Source: Thunnus maccoyii
Lineage: Eukaryota > Chordata > Actinopteri > Scombriformes > Scombridae
Length of the DNA: 64,000 nt
NCBI RefSeq assembly: GCF_910596095.1
Contig: NC_056555.1
Coordinates: forward strand, 12,950,001 to 13,014,000
Direction of reading: 5' to 3'
Both the position numbers and the translations under genes were made by a program. The notes under the pieces are model-generated. The model was not told where the DNA came from, searched no databases, and was given only the letters and a program-made list of their open reading frames with translations. The stretch's first letter is position 1. Each line of letters opens with the position of its first letter. This document shows positions 25,569 through 36,102 of the stretch, piece after piece.

Positions 25569-26080
25569 ACCGTAATTCTGCAGTTCCGTGGCTGAGTATC
25601 TTGAGAGTTAAAATAAAGCAGTGTTTAAAATCACTGGTCTACACATTCATTAGGGTCATGAATGAACCTTATAGACAGAAGCTCATCATAAGTAATATTT
25701 AGCACAAATAAAGGAGATAATCTGAATTCTTTGTTGACAGCTTTTATCTTCTGGGTAAAATTTGTATACATTGTACACACATATGTCCACATTCTCACTG
25801 TACAAAAGATCACTTGTCATAAAGTCACAAAGAGGCTTTCCTTAACCTTAACATAGCTTATAATTAAGACCTGATTTTAGAATTAACAAAAAACTTAATT
25901 CTCTCTGATAATATGGTCTCCAAAACATAAGGTGTGTTTACATTCACTACGTGTAATATTTGAGTATTCCAAGTCAATATTTACATACACATTGATACAT
26001 ACATGTTGTTAGTAATTTACTGATATAAAAATGCACCAATTGTCATCTATTACTTAAGATACAGTATGTACAACAGTATG

Positions 26081-29000
26081 CTAGATGTTCTTGTGGACTT
26101 TGAGGTGTATTTTCATGTTAGACTTTTGTGAAAACGTCTTGTGACACGTTAAACACTGGTGAGGTTTCTCTCCCGTGTGCGTCCTCATGTGTTTCTTCAG
26201 TCCTGAACTACAGTGAAAGGATTTGTCACATTGTGAGCAAGGATATGGTCTCTCTCCTGTGTGGTACCTACGATGTACTATTAGCTGTGCAGCTGAGGCA
26301 AAACTTTTTCCGCAGGATTCACACTGATGAGGCCGCTCCCCCGTGTGAGTTCGTGAATGCACCAGCAGGGCGCCGGAGCTACAGAAAGACATACCACAGG
26401 TGCTGCACAGATACGGCTTCTCTTTCATATGCATCCTGAGATGAACAGTGCGCGGATAGAGCTGTGTGAATTTCTTGTCGCAAAAAGTACAGGCGTACGG
26501 GCGTTCACCAGTGTGAATGCGCATGTGGGACTTCAAGACTGAGTTTGTCAGGAATTTCTTGTCGCAGTACGAGCAGGCAAACGGCCTTTCTCCATTGTGA
26601 CGTCGCAGATGAACTGTAAGCGAAGAGTGGGACCTAAATTTCTTCTCACAAAGGCTGCAAGCGAAGGACAGCGCTCCAGAGTTAGAGTGAATAAGGAAAT
26701 GCTGATTCAGATCTTTAGGACTTTTATATGTCTTTTCGCACTGAGTGCACTTGAATGGTCGCTCCGAAGAGTGAACATAACGATGGTTTTTCAAGTTGGA
26801 ACTAGATGCAAAAGTCTTGCCACACTCCAGGCAGGTGTTTTTATTGGCTCTTATGGCGTCCTCCCTGAACGGAGGGGAGACATCAGATCTGCCTTCTGTT
26901 GAGGACTTGATCGTGCTCTCTTCTGCTGGCTCCTTGTTTCTACTCAGTTCCAGATGTTCCTTTGCTCCTTTCATTGACCTTTTTGAGCATCTAGGTTGCT
27001 GGAAGGAGGCTTCACCAACTGTTTCTGCCAACAGGAAACAAGAGACTTAAATGACCCATAGAACAGTGAACAGAGTTTATTCACCATTGTGAAAATGATT
27101 AAATGAAAATCACCAACAAAAAGAAGCAACAATAACAACATTAGTATAAGAGATATCAGAGATGCTCACCACTGTCACTTGCTGCACCACCTTCTTCAGA
27201 ACACGGGGAAGAACTGAGTGGTGACAGTCCGCAGTCCTGCGGCCGAGAGTATGGATTAACTTCACTGGAACTGTCGTCAGTCTCTCCATCGTCCTCACAT
27301 GTGTCTTCTATGCTGCAGATCTTTTCTTGATTTCTTTCTTGTGACTTCTCAGTATCTTGTTTTCTGTCTTTACCTCCCCTGTTTATTTTGCGGTCACTAT
27401 GATCCTCAGATGCCTCTGAAGTCCGTTTAGATGTGAGTGCGGAGAGGATAGTGTCTGGCATGAAGGTGAATTCATCTGAAAAGCAGATAACATTCATGTT
27501 AGAAGAACAATCCCATGTAAAAAAAGCACTAGAGTGGTGCTGCCAGTAACATGTCAGACATTAAATTAATTCAACTGCAAATTCAATTGCAATTCAAATG
27601 CAAATTATCAACCATTTAAGCAGTACTAAGGAAGCACTGATACCACATTTTCACTCACTAATTACTTGAAATACCTTAGGAGTACAGACTCTAGTAAAAT
27701 TGTGAGTGCACATTCCCAATGAATGTGCACTCAAAGTCACTGTCATCCAATTTTCCTTAGTGACTGTAATAAAATTAAAAATTGAGTATTGGATGGTGTT
27801 TGGGGATTTGCAAAGGCATCAATACATCAATGAAAATCAGGTATCTGTGCACCTTTGGAGAAATGGAATAACAAATGTTAACAGATTGTTACTCTTAGTC
27901 ATCTTTTGATGCTCCTGCTGATGCTGCAAAATCTTCTTCAGATCTTCAGGATCAGAAACAAACTGCTCCATCTCATAGTCGAAGGATGAAAGGTCAAACA
28001 TAGAGAATACCTGGAAAAGAAGAGTGGGCTGATTTTAAACACAACACTTATCATATATTTAATTTTAAAAATTCTAATTTTCTGCTCCTTCTTTCAATAT
28101 CATTATTTACAATGTGGATCTACATTTCTAATGTGTGTTGGCATAGACTGTTTATTGTAAAATTGCAAATAAACAGAAATCTGTCTGGACTTTCCCACAG
28201 CAGATTTAATTTTTTCTAGACTTGTAAGTGATGCTGAAGTACTGGAGATTGGAGTGCAGCTAAAATTGACCAGCATTTGGTGATTGAGTGGATGGAGACT
28301 TTTTTTCACCTTGCTGCCTACCTGTGAAAAACTTGGTACTGGGAGGAAGTTCTCCAGTCGGTAAAAGAACTCCCACACCAGGATCTGCAGCGCTGTATCA
28401 AAACGAACTCCATATTGTACTGGGAATACATCCTTTTGACAGGAAAAGAAATAGCATAAACATGACCATACATCAAACACAAAGAATAAATAAAGATTGA
28501 AGATATAAGTTAGAAACATATATTAATGACTAATCATTGAAAAACTTAAAAAGTGGAGCTCACCTTGAAAAAACGCTCCTTTTCTGATTGGTTTCTAAGC
28601 AAAGTCTGAACCAGCTCCACAAAAGCCGACCTTGAAATCTCCACCGCTCCATCTTGGTCCTGTCAGTGCATCCAGGAGATTTTTTTACATGCATGAGTTA
28701 CCAGTTTTCCATTCAAATGCTAAAGCTAATTAGACATCTACAACAGTGTAGTGTGTCCTCATGTACAGCACTAAGAGCCTACCTCTTCAGGCTTGAAGTT
28801 TGTTGTCTTCTGTTGGAAACTGTTAAGATGATCCTGGATAGTTTTACAGTCAACTGTATCCATCCTTTTTAACAATTCAAGGATGAGCTGAAAAACACAA
28901 AGTCATTAATGTATACTTTGTGTACTTATATAACAAAACTAATGTTCAATATTGACAGACGAGGCAATGGATGAATTATGTGTGTGTTTAAAAAGTGCTT

Positions 29001-29702
29001 TACTTGTGGAACCTTGCATCCAAATGCAGAATATTTAAAAAAACAGAGTGACTGAGTCTGTTAAAGGCATTTTACATGGTTGCATTAACTTATCTTCACT
29101 TAAAATAATACTGTTTACATGTCTATCCCGAAACAAATGGTGGAAATCTGTTTATTTTTTTCTATTGCAAGTCATTTGTTTCATGATCCACTACTATAAA
29201 ATTTACCATCACAGCTACAGTTATGACTCTGCTCACCCACATGGTGATATGTGATGTTTTGGGTGAAGATATGAGAGGAAGTTTGATGGGAACCGGTCAA
29301 TTCAAGTCAAGTTTATTTGTATAGCTTAATATATTTTCTCAGTGGACTTTACAGGCCAACAGTAAGTGTGTAATAATTTGCACTTTCTGGCGTAATCACT
29401 CCAGGCCCTTGACTCCACTGGGACTGCTTTTTCTCCACAGATAAAATAACAAAAGGTCAAAAATGGCCATAAATAGTCTTTATACCCACATTTACTCACC
29501 CGAGCTCTCAGCCCCAGGATTAGCTGAGATCTCAGCCTGTAGTTCATCAGCCCTGGAACCATCTCTGTCACCAACGTGATGAATTCAGCCACTTTTTCAT
29601 ATTGGTCAACATTTTGCTCTTGGGCCACCTGCCACATACAGGCTGACATCAACCTCAACGGAGGAACCAGCAGGTGCATGGATGACCGAGGAAGATGAGG
29701 AT
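26081..29702 (-). CDS. Gene B: TIN2-like (TRFH) - nine C2H2 finger protein, 5' end not found
   Basis: Seven exons join in frame: 29702-29500 (203 nt), 28887-28783 (105), 28659-28564 (96), 28432-28322 (111), 28010-27893 (118), 27475-27170 (306) and 27024-26081 (944). The first five match gene A and the plus-strand gene exactly in size or nearly so, and in phase, and encode the TIN2 N-terminal, TRFH-like domain ([40 protein letters not shown]). The linker exon is 69 nt longer than in gene A, with a charged stretch (KDRKQDTEKSQERNQ). The finger exon has nine C2H2 fingers and differs from gene A at roughly 18 of 316 residues, several in DNA-contacting helices. The first exon listed begins in phase 1, so a short upstream coding exon is needed; I could not identify it, and no MADF exon is seen. 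Total here: 628 codons including stop. Confidence 0.85.
29293..29345. repeat. Short retroposon tail fragment
   Basis: The phrase TCAAGTTTATTTGTATAGC is the inverse of a 3' end (GCTATACAAATAAA type) also seen at the end of the LINE fragment near 58.47 kb. Only the tail is recognisable. Confidence 0.45.
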
Positions 29703-29914
29703 CTGACAGTGGATGCAAGCGGTGAAACAAATGAACACCATATTATTAACTTGTACAGTCTCAAAACATATAAATATGCACAATAAAGTGATAATAAATC
29801 TTTGACAGTTAAATTGCATCTTAAGACACATACAACGACATTGTAAAAAAGGTTGGGCTGTTCTGGAATAACACACATCAATCACAGTAACTACAATAAA
29901 TATATGCTGCAGGG

Positions 29915-30535
29915 CAAAAACGAATTATTTTCATTGTCTGTTAGTCTGACAATTATTTTCTCAATTAACTGATTAATCGTTGAGTCTAGGGCTGCAACTA
30001 ACGATAGTTTTTATTATCAATTATCTGCTGATTATTTTCTTATTTTATACAAAAATGCCCATTATAATTGCCCAGAGTCCAATGTGACATCTTCAAAAGT
30101 CCAAAATATTCAGTTTACTGTCATATATGACAAAGAAAAGCATCACGTTTTCAGATTTGAGAAGCTGAAACCAGACAATTTCTGGCATTTGTGCTTAAAG
30201 AAGTGGCTAAAATGATTATCCGATTGTGAAAATAGTTGCAGATTAATATTTTGTCGTTCAAATAATCGGTTAATCAACTAATCGTTGCAGCTCTAGTTAA
30301 GTCTATCAAACCTTCAGATTGCTTGTTTTGTCCACCCAACAATCCAGAACCCAAAGATATCTAATTAGCAATCATATAAAACAGAGAAAAGCATTAAATC
30401 CTCACATTTGAGAAGCTGGAACAAGAGATGACTAATGATGATCGTTTGCACAATCATGTCAAAGCCCTGATAATCATAATGATCTGGTGCTGATGTGCCA
30501 AAAGATTAATTAATTGGTTATTAATGAAACCTATA
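29915..30535. mobile_element. Nested MITE family 2: one copy inside another
   Basis: The inner copy (about 29990-30292) begins GGGCTGCAACTAACGA and ends ATCGTTGCAGCTCT. It interrupts an older copy whose left part (ATTATTTTC...GATTAATCGT) is at 29915-29985 and whose remainder (GATTGCTTGTTTTGTCCA, TTTGAGAAGCTGGAACAAG) is at 30300-30535. Near-identical flanks (TGAGTCTA and TAAGTCTA) look like an 8-bp target duplication, as for hAT elements. Confidence 0.7.
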
Positions 30536-30539
30536 GACT

Positions 30540-33160
30540 ACTAGAGTATAACTTCACAAGATGCTTCACATTCCTCACTTTAACACAAACAGCAGAATGC
30601 TCCTCTGATATTACAACCTTAAATAGGCTATTACATTTTTCTCGTAATAACAGTTTATTCTCATAAAATTACGACTTTTTTGTTGTATTACTCGCGTAAA
30701 ATTACTACTTTATTCTCAAAATCTCAGAATTTTTTTCCTCTCAGTGTGACACTAACACTAATCTGTGGGCAACGGGACAAGATTTTGATACCGGAAGCGT
30801 TCTTGTTTCTGATTGTAGTCTGAGTAGTATTGACCAATCATGTTTGAGTGGGGTTTAGTTGAATGCAGGTAAACAGTCCGTACAGAGTGTAAAACAGGTG
30901 TAATGCATTGGTCAAAATGCAATCTCAGAACCTATCGGCTATCATCTGACAACGATTTAGTTCTTTAGCGTTTTTTATAATTTATCTGCATTCTTATGTA
31001 TATATCTGTTTATAGAGATCAGCCGAAATGTCGTCTGGACCATCTCAAGTTGGTAATCGGACTGTAAACAACGACTGGCACACGGAAGAGAAAGTCTTGG
31101 CTCAGATATCCATAATCCAGATATCCCCTGGCTACACTGGAACCCCTGAAATATTGGCCATTGCCCCCCAGAGCAAGCAGGTCTATTTGCAGACTCGTAG
31201 TATCTACACGACACACCCACTTGGTTAGGTATAGGCATGAACAGTGTGATGATTAGGGTTAGAGTTAGGGTTAGGAAAGTGGGTGTCTCATTTAGACAGA
31301 CAGACTCTTCTCCCCCAGAGGCTCGGCTGAATCCAAGTGTCCGAACTTCACTGCACTAGCAGACTTGTGGACATTGTGGGTGCGATCCCAGGAAGTCTGC
31401 GAGTGCTGAGGACTGTCCAAACCCACAATTCATAAAGTCCACAAGGGCCTTCAAGTGGATTTTCTGCAGACTTCAGCAGACTTCACTTGGACAATTACCC
31501 ATAATCTTGCAACACTAGGCTATAAAGTGACAATGTAAAAGAAAATAATAATACTAGTTATTATCATCGATAAAAATAAAAACAATAATTACCATGTTAA
31601 CATTAATAATAAAAGTCTATGCAAAATATTTGCTTTTGATGACATTTACTTTTTTCACTTTTGTTGTATACGTTAATTGATGTAGTGAGGTATAATGCAC
31701 ACACAGAAAAATAGGTTTTTAGGTTTAATAATTTAGGATTTGTTTATGATAATCTGCTAAACTAAACGGGCAAAGGTTGTTTTTTGTCCGTCTACAATGT
31801 GCAGGTCCTCAGTTGAGGATTTACTGTGTATGTAATATTAGCAGCGTTTAGCAGCTCATGTAAAGAGAAAATCTCACTGAGTATTCAGACCAGATTAGTT
31901 GACAGTAACAGGAAAACCGTTGGGAGGCGTTCAGAAAAACACTTTGAAATGAGTTACAGGGTCAGGAATTTCATTTTATCTCTATGGAAACGCTTGAGGT
32001 CTTGACGTGATGACGGTGAACACGTCATGGTGCGTACGACTGAAGTCCACGAGGGCTCAATCCGCAAATCCGGAGGGTGGACATCTGTTGGATTCAGATT
32101 AAATCGTCGTCGGACAGATAGCCGATGGGTTCCGAGATTGAGGATTGTATCTGCGGTCCACACTCCGGAGCAGCAGGTGGCACTAACATATCTCAAACAC
32201 TGTTACCCAGCCTGTATTTTTCGGCCTTTAGGTGGCGCTGTTTCGTACAGGGACAGCCTCTCTGACTTATACAACAATACTGAACTTACACCTCACCTAA
32301 ACTGAGTTTTACTGCAGCTACTGGTGCTACTAAGAACCGTTTAACGTTATTTGACGAACAGTCTCTCTCCAAAACGTTAGAGGCTCACACAGTAAAGATA
32401 CAGACCTGGACTTGTTCCCATTTCAGGACCGTTAACCGTTGCAGCCAGTTGTTCAGCTAACGTTAGCAGCGCAGTTGAAAGCTTTGTCAGTCAACTTGTT
32501 ACGTTTTATATCAGAAAACTACATAAACACCCCTCTCAGTGCATATACAATGTATTGAAGATACAGTAGTCTAGCTATCGTTGCAGGTTTATTATTTCCT
32601 AAAAAAAAAGAAAAGAGTTGTTAGCAAACACTTCCGGTTCCCTGTTTTCAAAGTAAGACAACTCAATAACGGTCGTGTATAGATGGTAATCCTAGATTTG
32701 CGAAACTCTCGTGAGATTTGCGCGTGTTGTGGCTTCATTGTGTGCGTTGTTTGTCATTTATTGTACAAAGTAATTATGTTTCATGGTGTGACAACGCAGT
32801 GGCTAAGGTCTGATTAGATATAGGGAAAGGTAATGATTTGGGTTAAAAATTATCATTTTAAACTAATCTCGCGAGAGTTTTCACGAATCTAGGGTTACCA
32901 TCTAGACACAGTCCTCAATAAACTCATTACTAGTTTGCAGCCTTGAAGAGAATGAGGAGCAATGGACAGTCTGGCAAGTAACTTGTTACCTTTTTTGTCA
33001 TACCATAACAGTTTTTATATGTAAACAGAGAGAGAGAGGAAAACAGCATCAATTTATTTTCGTTTATGTATTTTCCCTCCTTGGTATCATAATCGATGAC
33101 ACATTTTCACAACATCCAACATCACCACTGGTGTAAGAAGTAGCGTAACTCATAGATACC
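30540..33160. other. Spacer between divergent genes
   Basis: No supported exon. Near 31330-31510 there are repeated phrases around GCAGACTTC and GTGGACATTG in both orientations, probably a decayed inverted-repeat element. A short TTAGGG-like run lies near 31.25 kb. The parts around 32.0-32.5 kb and 32.69-32.90 kb are less AT-rich; the latter contains inverted phrases (CCTAGATTTGCGAAACTCTCG against CGAGAGTTTTCACGAATCTAGG). The missing first exon of gene B is expected somewhere here. Confidence 0.45.
32690..32905. mobile_element. Small inverted-repeat element
   Basis: The left end GATGGTAATCCTAGATTTGC is repeated in inverse at the right end (CGAATCTAGGGTTACCATC), giving arms of roughly 35 bp with few mismatches and an AT-rich interior. 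No coding sequence. Form and length fit a MITE. Confidence 0.65.
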
Positions 33161-33539
33161 TAGAGCTGCAACTAACATTTATTTTCATTATCGATTAATC
33201 TGCCAATTATTTTCATGATTAATCGTTTTGTCTGTAAAACTCAGAAGATAGTAAAAAAATAAAAATAAAAATTTAAAAAAAAAGCCCATTGTAAATTCGA
33301 AGATCTATCGTGACGCCTTCATTTGTCTTGTTTTGTCGCATCAATAGTCTAAAATTCAAAATGAATTCAGTTTAATATCATATATGACACATAAATGCTT
33401 TAAATCCTCACATTTGAGAAGCTGCAACCGGCAAATTTTTGGCGTTTTTGCTTAACAAAATGACAAAAATGATGATCATCAAAACAGTTGCCGATTAATT
33501 TTATTTCAATCAATAATTGACTAATCTCTGCAACTCTAC
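33161..33539. mobile_element. MITE family 2 copy
   Basis: Begins TAGAGCTGCAACTAACATT and ends TCTCTGCAACTCTA. The interior has the family phrases TTATCGATTAATCTGCC and TTTGAGAAGCTGCAACC. Confidence 0.7.
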
Positions 33540-34638
33540 TCCTATCCTTTAGATAAGTAAAAGTAGCAATAGTCAAAAATACTCTGTTACAAATAGAAGT
33601 CCTACATTCAAGATGTTACTTGACTAAAATTACAGAAGTATTAACAGCAAAATGTACTTAAAGCAAAAGTACTCATTGGACAGAATGGTCCTTTTAATGT
33701 TGTTATATTATTATATAGAATCATAATATTGGGTTGTTATAATTACTGATGCATTTACATAAGCAGAATTTTAATGTTACAGCTGGTGGAGGTGGAGCTC
33801 ATTCTAACTATTCTATATACATAATCTATAGCACTGCATCATATTTCAGGTCCCTTTATACTGCAGTACACCCAGATCATGCAATAATTATAATAAAAAA
33901 CAACATAAGAATCTCTGTTTCTGTCTGTTTAATATGGTAGAGATCTGGTGACAGGAAAGACTATAATCATCAAATTATATAGTGACCCTTTGTATATTTC
34001 TGCTTCAATAAATATTATCTCTGTTTGAACTTTATGCCCAAATGAAATGAACATGCAAAACATACTGATATTGACTTGATATAAATTGTTCACTTCATAA
34101 CACAGATTGATTTCCTGAGATTTAATGCACATTTCTGGGGGAGACAATGTGTTGAAGTTTGCTCCCTCACTTTTAAGACCGAGGAGTGCAGAAAGGACCG
34201 AGCAGGAATGCTTTGAAGGACCTCACTAATGGAAAAGGAGGTTATCCACAGAGAATCCCAGTTGATCCTGCAGATGGGTTTTTATCAGATTTTGGTCTAC
34301 TTTGTCACACTTAACATCCTGGTTCGTGTACTCTTAGTGCATTAGTGCAAGAGGTGAAAAGTTCAGACTTCTGGCTCCAGGGAAGGAAAAAAGGCAGCCC
34401 AATGCACAACAACAAGTCAATCATTTACTCGAACGAATGAGTGAATTTAATGTGAATTATAATGTGTACATTAGAACATACACAACAGCTGTTTATTAAT
34501 TAATTTAGGAGACAGGTTTCTAAAATAAGTAACACATGCAAGGTAAGAATTAATGACTAAAGGGAGGCAAAAGAATTAGTCCCACCAATACTGTTTTGTA
34601 AAATACATATAAGAAAAAGACAGTGAGGTTTGCTGGGA

Positions 34639-34943
34639 TCTAGAGGTGAAACAATTAGGCGATTAATCGATTAGTAGATCATAACTGATTAATCATTTAA
34701 CTCATTGTTTGAGTAATAGTGCCATTTATTCCGTAGTTCTAGCTTCTCAGTTGTGAAATATGCTGCTTTCTTTATCTTGTGTCATAGTAAATTTAATATT
34801 TTGGGTTTTTTGGAGAGCTGTTCAGGGAAAACAAACAGTTTCATAATGTCAACTTAGGCGTAAGAAAAATGTGATGGGCCTTTATCACTAATTTATTGAT
34901 TAATCAAGAAAATAAAGAAAATAGTTGTTAGTCGCAGCCCTAC
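34639..34943. mobile_element. MITE family 2 copy, diverged
   Basis: Begins TCTAGAGGTGAAACAATTAG, contains CGATTAATCGATTAGTAG and ends GTTAGTCGCAGCCCTA, the inverse of the family start. Confidence 0.62.
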
Positions 34944-35184
34944 CAGGGTCAAAGTTAAGGACATACAGTAAGTTTACTCAAATGCTGTGCTAAAGTGCAC
35001 ATTTGAAGTACTTGTGCTTTACTTTAGTATTTTTATTTTCCACTATTTTAAACTTCTTTCATTACATTTCAGATGGGAAAAATGTGCACTTTACTCCACT
35101 ATATTTATCTGATTTACTTGCACATGAAGGTTTTTCATGCAAAGCATATCATCAATTCCTAAAACATGATGCATTGTTATAGAT

Positions 35185-35367
35185 AGTGCTGCAACTAATG
35201 ATTTTCATTTTCGATCATTTTCTCGATGAATCAGTTAGTTGTTTGGTCTATAAAATGTCAGAAAATGGTGAAAAAATGTTGATCACTGCTTCCCAAACCC
35301 AATATGACGTCCTCAAATAATGTCTTGTTTTGTCCCGACCAACAGTCCTCAACCCAAAGAGATTCGG

Positions 35368-35408
<41 letters not shown>

Positions 35409-35563
35409 TAAAGGAATATTTAAATGTGAGAAGCTGGAATCAAGAGAATTTGGAAACGTTCCTCTTAAAAATGACTCAAAATGATAAACAAATATCAAAA
35501 TAGTTGGTGATTAATGTAATAGTTGACAACTAATTGATTAATCAACTAATCATTGCAGCTCTA
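35185..35563. mobile_element. MITE family 2 copy with intact target duplication
   Basis: Starts AGTGCTGCAACTAATGA and ends TCATTGCAGCTCTA. The flanks carry the same nine bases, GTTATAGAT (35176-35184 and 35564-35572), consistent with an 8-bp hAT duplication plus one chance match. It contains an AT microsatellite at 35369-35406. Confidence 0.75.
35369..35406. repeat. AT dinucleotide microsatellite
   Basis: Uninterrupted alternating A and T over nearly 40 bases inside a MITE. Confidence 0.92.
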
Positions 35564-35719
35564 GTTATAGATTAAATATAGAGCATCATAATAAATATAT
35601 ATTGTAATATAATATGTTGAAATTAGCCATTCTACACTATGAGTAAGTTTTGCTGATGATGTTTCTGTACTTCAACTCTATTTTTGAATGCAACCATATA
35701 TAAACATATACTACATGTT

Positions 35720-36102
35720 ATAAACTAATAGTAAAGTGATGCCTGAGGTAAATGTAAAGCCTGCAGCGCCATCTAGCGTTAAAAAATCTGAATTGCCTGC
35801 TTGATCCGGTCTTCGTCAGCCAACCACAGGAAAGAGGGCTTGCCGTGATCTGGACTGAGGCGGATGGGACCAGAAACCTTTGTTCTGTCTCTCCTCCCAA
35901 TGCGAGAATAAAAAAAACACAAGACCCCTTCAAGCAAAACTGAGCTCGCATCTTGGGGGTTAATGGCGATCGCAGATGGCTGATTTATTAATCAGCAATT
36001 AGCAGAATTTATTTATCAGAGCATTTTTTGTTTTGTTTTCGTGGTCGCTGCAACCGGAGGGGGACATCTGGTCGCTTTTTTTTCTCTCTGTCTAGCTGCT
36101 AA
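35720..36102 (+). promoter_or_regulatory. Candidate 5' region of the plus-strand gene
   Basis: This stretch has more G and C than the MITE-rich DNA to its left and precedes the proposed first coding exon at 36103. It includes GCGCCATCTAGCG and GGCGATCGCAGATGG. It is proposed from position and composition only. Confidence 0.3.

Noticed and set aside
31225-31275. TTAGGG-like run that could be an interstitial telomere repeat, tempting next to TIN2-like genes
   Set aside because: Only two or three imperfect units, and a related phrase with GGTTAGG occurs near 15.84 kb in the same context, so it belongs to a dispersed repeat.
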